A DNA stretch of 64,000 nucleotides. Origin: Paracoccus seriniphilus (GTDB taxonomy: Bacteria > Pseudomonadota > Alphaproteobacteria > Rhodobacterales > Rhodobacteraceae). Location: positions 372,001 to 436,000 of the forward strand of contig NZ_CP067131.1 of NCBI RefSeq assembly GCF_028553745.1, read 5' to 3'. Positions within the stretch are counted from its first letter, which is position 1; every line of letters begins with the position of its first letter. Position numbers and translations under genes: made by a program. Positions 1-9,275 of the stretch are shown one piece after another. The notes beneath the pieces were generated by a model that made no database searches, was not told the DNA's origin, and was given only the letters and a program-made list of their open reading frames with translations.

Positions 1-265
1 CGTGGGTTCCGGACTGATCCAGCATCTTGACGAATGAGGTATCAAAGGGCTCCAGCGGACCCCAGCTGCGATGCTGGAAGTTCAGCCTGCCTGTATGCAT
101 GTCGCGGCGGGCAGGCATACAGGGCATGGACCCCACATAGTGATTGTCAAAACGCACCGATCTGTTGGCAAGCCGGGTGAAATTCGGTGTCTCGATCCGC
201 GTTCCGCCATAGCAGTTCAGCGCCGCCCGGTTCAGCGAGTCAAACAGAAGAAAGACCGTCTTCAT
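1..265 (-). CDS. Sulfatase, N-terminal part (runs off window)
   Basis: The visible 88 residues begin MKTVFLLFDSLNRAALNCYG and belong to the alkaline-phosphatase-fold sulfatase family. The active-site signature C-M-P-A-R is present, with Cys49 as the residue that a formylglycine-generating enzyme would convert. Asp9 sits where sulfatases bind their divalent metal. There is no signal peptide, so the enzyme should be cytoplasmic. The start overlaps the stop of the upstream ABC ATPase gene by 4 bases (ATGA), making it the last visible gene of the importer operon. The context suggests that the imported solute is a sulfate ester, probably of a sugar, but the substrate cannot be read from this fragment. 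The C-terminal part lies outside the window. Confidence 0.85.
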   Translation of the reverse strand, partial: MKTVFLLFDSLNRAALNCYGGTRIETPNFTRLANRSVRFDNHYVGSMPCMPARRDMHTGRLNFQHRSWGPLEPFDTSFVKMLDQSGTH

Positions 266-1365
266 GCCGATACCCCGCGGGACTTCAGGGATTTGCCCGT
301 CTTGCGGTCAAACAGCATCAACATTTGCGGCAGGATCGACAGCCCGACCTCTTCGCCGGCCCGATGCAGGGTGCGCCCCTGCGATTTGACCAGCAACCGG
401 GTGCCATCACATTGCACCAGAAGATAGCTTTCCGCCCCTAGCGGTTCGACCACCTCCACGGTGCCACCAGAATGCAGCAAGCGCCCCTGCTGATCCCCAC
501 CCAGCGGGTTCACATCATCGGGGCGCAATCCCAGGATGACCTCCTGTCCGATGCGGGCACATGCAGCCAGCGCGGGCGGCAGTTGCAAGGAAAATCCTTC
601 GTGCGCGCGGAAGATTCCGCCCTCGCCGATCATGCCGTCGATCAGATTGCTTTGCGGACTGCCCAGAAAGCCGGCCACGAAGGCACTGGCCGGATTGTCG
701 AACAGCTCTTGCGGGGCACCCTGTTGTTCGATGACGCCTTCGCGCATGACGACGATCCGCTCTGCCAGTGTCATTGCCTCGACCTGATCATGGGTCACAT
801 AGACAACCGTCGTATCGACCTGACGGTGCAGCAACTTGATGGCGGTCCGCATCTCGGCGCGCAGCTTGGCATCCAGATTGGACAACGGTTCGTCAAACAG
901 AAAGACCGAGGGCTGGCGCACGATGGCCCGCCCCATGGCCACGCGCTGGCGCTGCCCGCCTGACAGGGCCTTTGGCTTGCGGTCCAGCAATTCGGTCAGC
1001 CCCAGCGTCTGCGCAGCGTCATCGACGCGCGTGGCGATCTCGGCCTTGGACAGTTTCATGTTCTCCAGGCCGAAGGACAGATTGCGCCGCACGCTCATAT
1101 GCGGGTAAAGCGCGTAATTCTGAAACACCATCGCCACGTTCCGCTGCACCGGCGAGACGTCATTGACCGGCCTGTCGTCAAAATACATCGTGCCGCCAGT
1201 GATATCCTCCAGCCCGGCGATCATTCGCAATGTGGTGGATTTTCCGCATCCGGAAGGGCCGACCAGAACCACGAACTCCTTGTCTCTGATGTCCAGGGAC
1301 AGCCCCGGAATCGCGGTATGGCCGCCGTAGTTCTTGGAAATATTGTCGAGAGTGATCTGGGCCAT
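262..1365 (-). CDS. ABC sugar importer ATP-binding protein, UgpC/MsmK type
   Basis: This 367-residue cytoplasmic ATPase energises the neighbouring carbohydrate importer. Near residue 40 it has the Walker A motif GPSGCGKST, followed by the Q-loop in MVFQNYALYP, the signature [15 protein letters not shown], Walker [12 protein letters not shown] and the switch His in YVTHDQ. After about residue 235 comes the C-terminal MalK/UgpC-type regulatory OB-fold domain. The length is usual for the CUT1 subfamily. The gene abuts the upstream permease gene by one base and overlaps the sulfatase start by 4 bases, so translation is likely coupled. The solute is unknown. Confidence 0.92.
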   Translation of the reverse strand: MAQITLDNISKNYGGHTAIPGLSLDIRDKEFVVLVGPSGCGKSTTLRMIAGLEDITGGTMYFDDRPVNDVSPVQRNVAMVFQNYALYPHMSVRRNLSFGLENMKLSKAEIATRVDDAAQTLGLTELLDRKPKALSGGQRQRVAMGRAIVRQPSVFLFDEPLSNLDAKLRAEMRTAIKLLHRQVDTTVVYVTHDQVEAMTLAERIVVMREGVIEQQGAPQELFDNPASAFVAGFLGSPQSNLIDGMIGEGGIFRAHEGFSLQLPPALAACARIGQEVILGLRPDDVNPLGGDQQGRLLHSGGTVEVVEPLGAESYLLVQCDGTRLLVKSQGRTLHRAGEEVGLSILPQMLMLFDRKTGKSLKSRGVSA

Positions 1366-2183
1366 TATTTCAGTGCTCCGCTCGTCAGGCCGCGCACGAT
1401 ATACTTCGTGGCGAAAATGATCATCAGGATGGCAGGAATGGTCGACAGCGTTGCGGCAGCCGCCATGGCACCGTGCTTGACCTCGAAATCCTGCGCGAAT
1501 TTGGCTATGCTGACCGGCACCGTCGCGGTTTCCTTGGTGGTCAGGGCCAATGCCACGGGAAATTCATTCCAGGAAAAGACGAACATCAGGACGCCCGTCG
1601 CCATCAGGCCAGGCACGATCACCGGCAGGATGACATGGGTAAAGGTCTTGAGCCGCGAGCAGCCATCAATCACGGCGGCCTCTTCCAGTTCGCGCGGGGC
1701 ATCGGCAACAAAGGAATTCATCAGCCACAGTGCCATCGGCAAATTGACCGTCGCATGGGTGATGATGATGGCAAAGAGGGTGTTATTCAGCCCGATCGCC
1801 CGGAAGAGCTGATACCATGATCCGACCAGGGTCATTTGCGGAGTCATGTAATAGATCATCGAAAAGGTCAGCAGCACGGTCGGCACCCAGCCTGCCCAGG
1901 CCTTCTGGCGCAGCGAAAAGGCAGCGGTGGTCGCCGTGAACAAGGCAATGGCCGTCGAGGCCCCCGCCACGATCAGGCTGTTGGTGAAATTGTCCAGAAA
2001 GGTCGACGAGCGCGAAAACAGCAATTCGTCGAAATTCAGCATCACTGGCGTAAAGATGACCTTGGAGGTCACGATGTCGATCTGGCGCTTGAATGCCGAC
2101 AGAACGATCCAGCCAAAGGGCAACAGGATGACAAAGGCCGACAGACCCAGCATCAGATGGGACAGGATTGCGCCGCGTTTCAT
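1365..2183 (-). CDS. ABC sugar importer permease, MalG/UgpE type
   Basis: This 272-residue inner-membrane protein has about six predicted helices, starting with a hydrophobic segment at residues 8-30. The cytoplasmic EAA loop reads EEAAVIDGCSRLKTFTHVIL and couples to the ATPase. It is the second permease of a CUT1 importer. Its start overlaps the first permease's stop by 4 bases. The gene order SBP, permease, permease, ATPase, sulfatase is that of a complete importer operon read leftward. Confidence 0.9.
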   Translation of the reverse strand: MKRGAILSHLMLGLSAFVILLPFGWIVLSAFKRQIDIVTSKVIFTPVMLNFDELLFSRSSTFLDNFTNSLIVAGASTAIALFTATTAAFSLRQKAWAGWVPTVLLTFSMIYYMTPQMTLVGSWYQLFRAIGLNNTLFAIIITHATVNLPMALWLMNSFVADAPRELEEAAVIDGCSRLKTFTHVILPVIVPGLMATGVLMFVFSWNEFPVALALTTKETATVPVSIAKFAQDFEVKHGAMAAAATLSTIPAILMIIFATKYIVRGLTSGALK

Positions 2184-3064
2184 TGGCTTGCCCTCGCTCT
2201 GGCCTGCACGCCAAGCGCAATCACGATCAGCAAGGCAATGACGAACATGGTGGTGAAAGAGATGGCCGATCCGTAACCGACGTCATCCGCGATGAAGAAG
2301 GTGCGAAAGATCGAAAACGATATGACTTCGGTCGCCGTCCCGGGCCCGCCCGATGTCAGAAGATAGATCTCGTCAAAGACCTTGAAGGCCAGGATGATGC
2401 GAAACAGCAGGGTCACGACCAGGGTCGGCAACATCAGGGGCAACGTGATGCACCACAATTCGCGCCAGAAGGGCGTGCCGTCGACGCGCGCAGCCTCGAA
2501 CACATCCTCTGGCAAGCCCTGCAGCCCCGCAAACAGCAGCAGAAAGACAAATGGCGTCCAGTGCCAGATATCGACCACGATGATGGACAGCATGGCCAGG
2601 CCGGCGCGCGCGGTCCAGGCCAGCGGTTCGATGCCGACAAGCCCGATGACCTGATTGATAACTCCGAAATCCACATCGAACATCAGTCGCCAGATTGCCC
2701 CGACGACAATGCCCGGTATCAGGATCGGCAGGATGAAGATGGTGCGATAGGCGTTCGAGCGGATCTTGCTGCGCGACACCACCAGCGCCAGCGCAAAGCC
2801 AAGCACCATCTGGATCACCACCGTGGTGACGGCAAAAAACACGGTATTTGCAGCGCCGACGCCGTAAAATGAATCCGACGGGATCCTGGCATAGTTTCCA
2901 AGACCGACAAATTCGCGCTGCTCGGCACCCGCGACCCAGTCGATGCTGAAAAAGCTGGACCAGAACAGGTTGAGCACCGGGAGAATGGCGATCAACCCGT
3001 AAAGCAAGAGCAAGGGGGTGATGCCGAGGCGACGCCACCGGCGGTCTGAAAGATTCTCTATCAT
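2180..3064 (-). CDS. ABC sugar importer permease, MalF/UgpA type
   Basis: This 294-residue inner-membrane permease carries the EAA loop (EAARVDGTPFWRELWCITLP) and roughly six transmembrane helices. It is the usual partner of the MalG-type permease next to it. The ATG at 3064 has only a weak purine-rich Shine-Dalgarno sequence. It follows the binding-protein gene by 73 bases. The family is CUT1, which imports mono-, di- and oligosaccharides or polyol phosphates. Nothing in the sequence fixes the ligand. Confidence 0.9.
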   Translation of the reverse strand: MIENLSDRRWRRLGITPLLLLYGLIAILPVLNLFWSSFFSIDWVAGAEQREFVGLGNYARIPSDSFYGVGAANTVFFAVTTVVIQMVLGFALALVVSRSKIRSNAYRTIFILPILIPGIVVGAIWRLMFDVDFGVINQVIGLVGIEPLAWTARAGLAMLSIIVVDIWHWTPFVFLLLFAGLQGLPEDVFEAARVDGTPFWRELWCITLPLMLPTLVVTLLFRIILAFKVFDEIYLLTSGGPGTATEVISFSIFRTFFIADDVGYGSAISFTTMFVIALLIVIALGVQARARASQ

Positions 3065-3137
3065 CTATTGTCTCGCTGGAAACCGGACGCGGCCACGCAT
3101 GACCGCATCACTTCATTCGGGACGATACGCCCTGCGC

Positions 3138-4460
3138 CTATGACAGCGGCGCGAGGCGGGTCACCGGATAGCCGGCTTCCTCAAGTATGGCTGCGATATC
3201 ATCAGCCAGATCATCGAGCGCCCGCGCGTTCGAGACCTCGCCCAGCAAAGCCTGTTGCAGCCGCAACTCGATCTGGGACACCATGGTGACACCTTCGGGA
3301 ATGACGAACATCGGCACGCCCATGTCATCGGATTCGGCCATCGCGCCCATCCAGCGGTTCGGGCCATCAGGCTGGCTGTTCTCGGCATAGGTATCGCTGC
3401 GCACCGGAATGCCTCCGGCATCCAGATAGACCTGCTGGGCCTCTCTGGTCTGGAACCACTTCAGAAAGGCCAATGCAGCCTGCTGCCGGTCCTTGGGCAC
3501 ATTGCCTGCAATGCCTGCCATCCAATGCCCCAGGGTCGTGCGGGGGCCTGCCGGACCCGCGGGCAAGGGCGCAACGGCCATCTTGCCCACCACGGCAGAT
3601 TTATTCGGGTCTTCCAACTGCGGCCAGGCAGCGGCGACCATGACAGCCTGTGCCGCCTTGCCGGTGGCAAGCAGTTCGATCATCTTCGACTGGCTGACCG
3701 TGGCGGCGTCAGGCGCAGAAACATCGGCAGCAATACCTGTCCACATGTCCAGTGCCGCCAGGGTCTCGGGGCTGTTTGCCGTCACGACATAGCCGCCCTG
3801 ACCGTCGGGCTTCATGAAGCCACCGCCATAGGAGGCCATATAGGGAAAGAAGTTGTAGCTGCTGTCGGCGAAGGATCGGTTGCCCCGCACGACCATCCCG
3901 TAATGACCGTCACCATTCAGCGCCGCGGCATTGGATTTCAGTTCATCCCAGGTCGCTGGAACCTGAAGACCGTTTTCCTCGTAGAGATCGGCGCGATAAT
4001 ACAGAAGCTGGATATTGCCATTGATGGGCACGCCGTAAACAGCACCCTCGCCAATTGTCCGGGTGTCGGGATTCCAGTTTGCCGAACCGCCATAGTTTAT
4101 GATCCCGTCTTCGATGGAGAATTCCGGATCGATATCGGTCAGCGCGGTGACATATCCGCCGAAGTAATACTCCGGCAGGGTCAGCGCGTTCATCGCCAGA
4201 AGATCGAATTCGCCTTCCGAAGCCCTGGCCGAATTGCGCACCTTGTCCATCAGCGCGGGCGAAGGGTTCACGTCAAGAACGACCTTGTTGCCGGTTTCCT
4301 GCTCGTAGTGATCCACGACCGATTCAAAGGCCGGATACCAGGGTGTCTGAGCGATCACCATTGTGAAAGGCACCTGATCCTGTGCCTGTGCCGGCATCAC
4401 GCCAAATGCGCCCAGCAGGACAGCCCCGATGACAGTATAGGAATATCTCTTCTGTTTCAT
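3138..4460 (-). CDS. ABC sugar importer extracellular solute-binding protein
   Basis: This 440-residue family-1 solute-binding protein delivers the ligand to the permeases in the periplasm. I chose the ATG at 4460 because GGAGGATTGC precedes it and the translation then starts with a classical signal peptide (basic MKQKRYSY, hydrophobic core, cleavage after MPAQA near residue 27). A longer frame to 4511 would put 17 residues ahead of the signal and is rejected. Motifs typical of sugar SBPs follow, such as GVPINGNIQLLYYRADLYEE. It is the promoter-proximal gene of the importer-sulfatase operon and lies just downstream of the disrupted repressor. Confidence 0.9.
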   Translation of the reverse strand: MKQKRYSYTVIGAVLLGAFGVMPAQAQDQVPFTMVIAQTPWYPAFESVVDHYEQETGNKVVLDVNPSPALMDKVRNSARASEGEFDLLAMNALTLPEYYFGGYVTALTDIDPEFSIEDGIINYGGSANWNPDTRTIGEGAVYGVPINGNIQLLYYRADLYEENGLQVPATWDELKSNAAALNGDGHYGMVVRGNRSFADSSYNFFPYMASYGGGFMKPDGQGGYVVTANSPETLAALDMWTGIAADVSAPDAATVSQSKMIELLATGKAAQAVMVAAAWPQLEDPNKSAVVGKMAVAPLPAGPAGPRTTLGHWMAGIAGNVPKDRQQAALAFLKWFQTREAQQVYLDAGGIPVRSDTYAENSQPDGPNRWMGAMAESDDMGVPMFVIPEGVTMVSQIELRLQQALLGEVSNARALDDLADDIAAILEEAGYPVTRLAPLS

Positions 4461-4500
4461 GCAATCCTCCCAATCTGGGTAGATCCTGAAAACGTCAAAA

Positions 4501-4525
4501 TGTATTGTCAAATATTATATTGTAT
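4501..4525. promoter_or_regulatory. AT-rich candidate operator/promoter of the importer operon
   Basis: This AT-rich stretch overlaps the repressor stop codon and lies 41-65 bases upstream of the binding-protein start. It holds two copies of TATTGT, a word that also occurs between the arms of the palindrome upstream of the repressor gene (8083-8114). The shared word suggests that the now-broken repressor bound both sites. This is pattern matching by eye only. Confidence 0.35.
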
Positions 4526-5332
4526 CGACCTCGCTTTGCCCTTCGGCAATCACCGGTTCAAGATATCTTGTCACGAACTCGGCCCTTTCATCGGCCATCC
4601 GTCTCAACGTCAGCTCGCACAGGGCGGAAATGGTCTCGGCCGCGCTGCTGCCGATCACCGTGAAGAAGTTGTTGGATTCTGTGGCGACACCCGGATGGCC
4701 CAGCAAAACCACGCTCAGATCCCCCGGAACGGCTATGTCACGCTCGGAAAACACCCCTTGCAGCAACTTGCCATCCAGCGCGCCCCAGATGACCAGGGCC
4801 GACCAGGGGAAACTGCCATCGGGCCGGCGCGCGACGTCCAGCGCCTCGCCTATTTCGCCAAGGTTGTCCTCATTGGGCAGGCTGTCCAGCCAGACCGGAT
4901 CATGCAGCACCGCCCCGCCGGGCGACCATGCGCGCAGCGATTCATAATGCAACCGGATGGCCTCGATCGGGCGACTGCGCCCGGTCGATCCGATCATTCC
5001 TATGTTCCTGTGACCGCGTTCAATAAGGTGGCGCATGCACATATCCAGTGATACCCGCCAGTTCGACGCCACCGCATCCACATCAAGCCCCGATACCGTT
5101 GCACCGTCAAACAGCACCGACTTCGCCTTGCGCCGCAACAATGACAGCAGCTCGATAGCCACCGGCTCGAAGTGACATTGAACGATCGCGACATCGACGG
5201 AGGGCATGCTGCGCAGCATGTACAGCCCGTGTTCGGTTTCCGAATAGGTGATCTGGATCGTATCGACATCATGTTCCGACAGCGCATCCTGCAGGCGCGA
5301 CAACACGCGACGCGTTCGGGCTGACCCGACAT
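4515..5332 (-). pseudogene. GntR/LacI-hybrid repressor, 3' fragment (ligand-binding domain)
   Basis: This fragment encodes the periplasmic-binding-protein-like sensor domain of a sugar-responsive repressor. Family landmarks include MCMRHLIERGHRNIGMIGST and LSVVLLGHPGVATES. It lacks any DNA-binding domain of its own. The missing N-terminal part lies at 7802-8070, on the far side of an IS21-family element. Joining the two pieces with one copy of the target repeat restores a continuous 1080-nt frame of 359 codons, with the junction reading LLLTRNVGSARTRRVLSRL. An internal ATG (near 5306) could start a stand-alone sensor domain, but it would not bind DNA. Confidence 0.85.
5326..5332. repeat. IS21 target-site duplication, left copy
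   Basis: CCGACAT lies directly outside the left inverted repeat and recurs at 7802-7808 outside the right one. Because the flanking bases agree by chance, the direct repeat can be drawn as 7 to 9 bases (CCGACATTG). IS21-family elements usually duplicate 4 to 8 bases. Confidence 0.85.
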
Positions 5333-5462
5333 TGTCAATCGGCAGGCAATCTTGACCCCCTATCGGCGTTCAAAAATGACCCCCATGGAGCGCACGGGTA
5401 GCTGGCCCGATGCGGTGTAGCCCCCATACAGCGCAGCCGTATCGGGCCAGCGTGGCCGTCGG

Positions 5463-6191
5463 TCATTCTCGGGTCTTGAAGCGCCAGCTCTCGTTGCCGG
5501 TTTCGACGATGTCGCAGTGATGGGTCAGCCGGTCGAGCAGCGCCGTGGTCATCTTCGCGTCGCCAAAGACCGAAGGCCATTCCCCGAAGTCGAGATTGGT
5601 CGTCACGATGATCGAGGTGCGTTCGTAGAGGCGGCTGATGAGATGGAACAGTAGCTGGCCGCCGGTCTGCGCGAAGGGGAGATAGCCGAGCTCATCGAGG
5701 ATCAGGAAGTCGAGGCGGCAGAGCAGGTCTGCCGTGCGCCCCTGTCGATCGGCACGGGCTTCGGCATCGAGCTTGTTTACCAGGTCTACGACATTGAAGA
5801 AGCGCCCCCGCTTGCCGCGCCGGATGCAGGCCCGGGCGATGCTGACGGCCAGGTGCGATTTACCAGTCCCGGTGCCGCCGATGAGGACGACATTGCGCTG
5901 CTGTTCGAGGAACTCTCCGGCGGCCAGATCGCGTACCAGCGTCTCGTTGACCGGCGTTTCCTCGAAGCTGAACTCGTCGACCTCTTTCGCCAGCGGCAAC
6001 TTGGCGATCGTCATCTGATATTTGATCGAGCGCGCCTGCTTCTCGCTGATCTCGGCATTCAGCAGGTCGCCGACGATCTGTTGCGGCTCGTGCTGGCGCT
6101 TCACCGCCGTGGTGATGATCTCATCGTAGGCGGCCTTCATGCCGTAAAGCTTCAGCTGGCTCATCGCGTCCAGCACTTGTGATCTTTCCAT
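5463..6191 (-). CDS. istB: IS21-family helper ATPase IstB
   Basis: This 242-residue DnaA/DnaC-like AAA+ ATPase assists the IstA transposase in target selection and strand transfer. Walker A GGTGTGKS spans residues 105-112, and Walker B is the [14 protein letters not shown] segment. Length and motifs match full-length IstB. Its start lies 71 bases inside the end of istA in another frame, the usual translationally linked arrangement in this family. Confidence 0.95.
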   Translation of the reverse strand: MERSQVLDAMSQLKLYGMKAAYDEIITTAVKRQHEPQQIVGDLLNAEISEKQARSIKYQMTIAKLPLAKEVDEFSFEETPVNETLVRDLAAGEFLEQQRNVVLIGGTGTGKSHLAVSIARACIRRGKRGRFFNVVDLVNKLDAEARADRQGRTADLLCRLDFLILDELGYLPFAQTGGQLLFHLISRLYERTSIIVTTNLDFGEWPSVFGDAKMTTALLDRLTHHCDIVETGNESWRFKTRE

Positions 6192-7689
6192 GGTTGGGTC
6201 TCCTGAGACTGTCGTAGCGTTTGCAATCGGCGACGGGCTCGCAGGTCAGTCGCAACGCGGCCGGCGTATCGATGGTCAGTGGCGGTGGCGGCTCCCGATG
6301 CCGTGCAAGGATGTTGATGACGACCGAGGCCGCAGGGACCCCTTCGCTCAGGGCCTCGGCACAGGCAGCATCCACCGCATCCAGCCCATCGATCGGGATC
6401 ATGCTCAGGATCTGGACCATCTGCCGGTCGCCGTTCGGCACCTTGCCAAGCTTGCGCTGCACGCGCCTGATCGCCGGCGGCAGGTCCCAGCCCTTGAAGG
6501 GGGCCCCATTCCGGAGGGCGCCGGGCTTGCGAGCCAGAACCGGAATGTAGTGCAACGGGTCGTAGATGGCCTTGTCGCGCCCGAAGGCTCGGGCGTGCTG
6601 CCCCACGATCTTGCCGTCCTGCCAGAACTCGACCCGCTCGGCATAGGCACGGATCTCGACAGGTCGGCCAACGGCCCGGCCGTTCACGGAGTAGCGGTTC
6701 TTGTCGAACCGGACGAGACAGGTCTTCGAGACCGAGGCTGGCACGGCATGGAAGCCGTCGAACGGACCGACGTAGGGGACAAGACTCGTGCGCTCGTCCT
6801 GGAATACCTCCCAGATCGTTCGATCCCGAAGCTCCTGGTGCGGGTTGGCTTTGGCCCAGGCAACACAGCGATCCTCGAGCCAGGCGTTGAGTTCGGCGTA
6901 GCTCTTGAACTTCGGCCGAGGCACGAAGAACCGCCGCCGGACAACGCCGACCTGGTTCTCGACCTGTCCCTTCTCCCAGCCGGATGCCGGGGTGCAAGCG
7001 ACGGGATCGACGAGGTAATGGCTGCACATCTGCTGGAACCGGCGGTTGTAGGCGCGGTCGCGGCCGACGAAGATCGTGTCGACCGCGGTCTTCATGTTGT
7101 CGTAGATGCCCCGTGTGCAGGTGCCCCCGAAGAAGGCGAACGCCTTGTCATGGGCGTCGAAGACCATCTCCTGCGTCTCGCGGGGATAGGCACGCACGAA
7201 CAGCATCCGGCTGTGACACAGGCGGACATGTGCCACCTTCACTGTGGTCGTCGCGCCATCGATCACTACGATCTCATGGCTCCAGTCGAACTGGTAGGCT
7301 TCCCCCGGATCGAAGCTCAGCGGCACATAGGCCGCGGCGGATGCCACCACCTCCTCCTTGGACCAGGTTGCCGCGTATCGCCGGACCGCATCATAGCCGC
7401 CATCATATCCTCGGGCCCGGAGTTCCTCGAAGATGCGGATGCGGGTCAGTCGCTCGCGCTTGGGCTTCCGCGCGTTCACCGACAGCATCTCGTCGAGCAA
7501 GTCTTTCCAAGGTCCGATCTTCGGCAACGGCTGAATGGTTCGCTCGTAGGTGAGCTCCGTTGCACCTGATCGGATCACCTTGCGCACCGTGTTCCGCGAC
7601 ACCCGCAGTTCACGGCAGATCTGCTTGATCGACTTCTTGTCCTGAAAATACGCCCGCCGGATCTTCGCTATCGTCTCCACGACCAACAT
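6121..7689 (-). CDS. istA: IS21-family transposase IstA
   Basis: This 522-residue DDE transposase starts with a helix-turn-helix ([19 protein letters not shown], about residues 21-39). The integrase-fold catalytic core has Asp135 in QFDWSHE, Asp197 in IYDNMK and Glu244 in [10 protein letters not shown]-terminal Mu-transposase-like domain follows ([20 protein letters not shown]). The length is normal and there is no frameshift. It sits in the complete element at 5333-7801. Confidence 0.95.
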   Translation of the reverse strand: MLVVETIAKIRRAYFQDKKSIKQICRELRVSRNTVRKVIRSGATELTYERTIQPLPKIGPWKDLLDEMLSVNARKPKRERLTRIRIFEELRARGYDGGYDAVRRYAATWSKEEVVASAAAYVPLSFDPGEAYQFDWSHEIVVIDGATTTVKVAHVRLCHSRMLFVRAYPRETQEMVFDAHDKAFAFFGGTCTRGIYDNMKTAVDTIFVGRDRAYNRRFQQMCSHYLVDPVACTPASGWEKGQVENQVGVVRRRFFVPRPKFKSYAELNAWLEDRCVAWAKANPHQELRDRTIWEVFQDERTSLVPYVGPFDGFHAVPASVSKTCLVRFDKNRYSVNGRAVGRPVEIRAYAERVEFWQDGKIVGQHARAFGRDKAIYDPLHYIPVLARKPGALRNGAPFKGWDLPPAIRRVQRKLGKVPNGDRQMVQILSMIPIDGLDAVDAACAEALSEGVPAASVVINILARHREPPPPLTIDTPAALRLTCEPVADCKRYDSLRRPNHGKITSAGRDEPAEALRHEGRLR

Positions 7690-7801
7690 CCCACACTGTG
7701 CTCCCCGATGACCTCGGGGGCATCATCCACATCAGTGTAAGGGGGTCATTTTTGGACGCCGATCACCCCTCTACGGGGTCAAAATTGCACGCCGGTTCAC
7801 A

Positions 7802-8070
7802 CCGACATTGCGTGTCAGCAGCAATACACTGCGCTTGCGTTTGGCGGCATTGGCAAATAGTGGCGCCCCGCCCCCCGAGACGAATGTGCCGCGCCCCACA
7901 TAGCTCTCGATCAGCCCGTCGCGCTCGAGCGCCCGCAGAGCGGCCTGCACCACCCCCTGACTGGCGCCATGTTCGCGCATCAGCGCCCGCACTGTCGGCA
8001 GGCGGTCACCAGGTGACAGGCTGTCAATCAATCGACGCAGCGCGCGTTCCGGCTCTGATCCGCCATTCAT
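7802..8070 (-). pseudogene. GntR/LacI-hybrid repressor, 5' fragment (wHTH domain)
   Basis: This piece encodes a GntR-type winged helix-turn-helix: MNGGSEPERALRRL, then LPTVRALMREHGASQGVVQA and ALERDGLIESYVGRGTFVS. The ATG at 8070 is preceded by GGAGGTGGAG at good spacing. The frame runs into the IS21 right end and stops there at 7771. The remainder of the protein is at 4515-5332. The intact gene would have had a GntR DNA-binding head on a LacI-like sugar-sensing body. It would lie upstream of, and read toward, the importer-sulfatase operon it probably repressed. Confidence 0.85.
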
Positions 8071-8082
8071 ATCTCCACCTCC

Positions 8083-8114
8083 AAAAACAATTGAATTGTA
8101 TTGTAATTGTTTTT
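8083..8114. promoter_or_regulatory. Inverted repeat upstream of the disrupted repressor
   Basis: AAAAACAATT and AATTGTTTTT form perfect 10-base arms around a 12-base AT-rich core. The site lies 13 bases upstream of the repressor's start codon, in the 186-base region shared with the divergent LysR gene. It is a likely autoregulatory operator. Confidence 0.5.
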
Positions 8115-8256
8115 TGCATCCACTCAAGGCGGCTTCGCATCTTGCAGGTCGATGTGTCTTGGCGGAAAGGAAAGATGGGGAATAGCGACCATCTTGGCAG
8201 CGACGGCTGGCAAGGCCATGATATGCGGGTTCGCGCAAGCCGGTTAGGAAGCAACA

Positions 8257-9237
8257 TTGCTGTCACGATCCAACACTCCAGAAATCAAGAACCTGCGTGC
8301 CTTCGTCGAAGCCGCCCGTTTCGAGAGCTTCACGCAGGCCGCCATCGAACTGGATCTGACGCAGGGGGCGATCAGCAAGCAGGTCCGCGAGTTGGAAACC
8401 CAGCTGCGCGTGGCTTTGTTCGAGCGGGTCAAGCGCCGCATCGTCCTGACGGAAGCAGGGCGGCGCTTTCTGCCCGAAGCGCGCGAGGTGATCTCGCGCC
8501 TTGAACATGCCGCCTATGATGTCATGGCGCTGGAGGGCACCAAGCAGGTTCTGTCGATCGCCTCATTGCCGACATTCGGCACACGCTGGCTGATTCCGCG
8601 ACTATCCAGATTCACCCGCCTCCATCCGGGGTTGCAGATCAATGTTGCCTCGCGCGATCAGCCCTTCGATTTCGAAAACGAGCCTTTCGACCTCGCAATC
8701 CACTACGGTGCACCGGTCTGGCCACGCGCACAATGCAGCTATCTGTGCAGCGAACAGGTCATCCCCGTCATGTCCTCGACACTTGCCACGTCCCTGGGAC
8801 TGAAAACGCTTGAACAGCGACAGGAATTGCTGATGAGCGCCGACCGACCGCCCCTGCTGCATCTGACCGGGCGCCCGACAATGTGGTCGCAGTGGTTCGC
8901 GCGCCAGGGAGACACCGGCGTCAATGCGTTGCAGGGCCAGCGCTATGACCAGTTCTCCTTTATCATCTCGGCCGTGCTGGCAGGTCTGGGGATTGCACTT
9001 GTTCCGACCTATCTGATCGAACCCGAGCTTGCCGAAGGCAGCCTGTGCCTGCTGGCGCGTGCACCGATGCAGACAGCCATGAGCTATCATGTCGCGGTGC
9101 CGCTGGGACGGGCACAATCCGAACTTTGCCTGTCCTTTCAGGCCTGGCTGCAGGGCGAGGTGGGAAATCAACCCGCAAGCCCGCCGGAACCCGCTCCCCG
9201 GCATGATGCCATTGCAGACGGACACATAACTGGCTGA
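8257..9237 (+). CDS. LysR-family transcriptional regulator, GcvA-like
   Basis: This 326-residue LysR-type regulator has the N-terminal winged HTH at about residues 10-68 (NLRAFVEAARFESFTQAAIE, LTQGAISKQVRELE). A substrate-binding domain follows that resembles the GcvA group (TFGTRWLIPRLSRF). The frame starts at a TTG with AGGAAG upstream. It is followed 38 bases later by an FAD-dependent oxidoreductase on the same strand, which it probably controls. It also faces the broken GntR/LacI repressor across a shared upstream region. The effector is unknown. Confidence 0.85.
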   Translation: MLSRSNTPEIKNLRAFVEAARFESFTQAAIELDLTQGAISKQVRELETQLRVALFERVKRRIVLTEAGRRFLPEAREVISRLEHAAYDVMALEGTKQVLSIASLPTFGTRWLIPRLSRFTRLHPGLQINVASRDQPFDFENEPFDLAIHYGAPVWPRAQCSYLCSEQVIPVMSSTLATSLGLKTLEQRQELLMSADRPPLLHLTGRPTMWSQWFARQGDTGVNALQGQRYDQFSFIISAVLAGLGIALVPTYLIEPELAEGSLCLLARAPMQTAMSYHVAVPLGRAQSELCLSFQAWLQGEVGNQPASPPEPAPRHDAIADGHITG

Positions 9238-9275
9238 TCCGTCCTGATCACGGTCCGCATGAAGGGAAAGACAGC

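Larger units (their letters stand above)
5333..7801 (-). mobile_element. Complete IS21-family insertion sequence, 2469 bp
   Basis: The element carries istA and istB in the usual order and is flanked by a duplicated CCGACAT. The terminal inverted repeats read TGTCAATCGGCAGGCAATCT on the left and TGTGAACCGGCGTGCAATTT on the right, both continuing into TTGACCCC. A second subterminal repeat, CAAAAATGACCCCC, occurs inside each end. Multiple terminal repeats of this kind are typical of IS21. Both reading frames are intact, so the copy looks functional and recent. It interrupts the repressor gene of the adjacent importer operon. Confidence 0.93.

Noticed and set aside
3255..5051. A 598-codon open frame on the + strand across the first binding-protein gene
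   Set aside because: It spans the SBP gene, its promoter and the repressor fragment in antisense, with no domain signature or Shine-Dalgarno.
5326..7810. A 9-base target duplication (CCGACATTG)
   Set aside because: The last two bases coincide with the TG that starts the inverted repeat on the left, so 7 bases is the more consistent choice. The reconstruction of the gene is unaffected.
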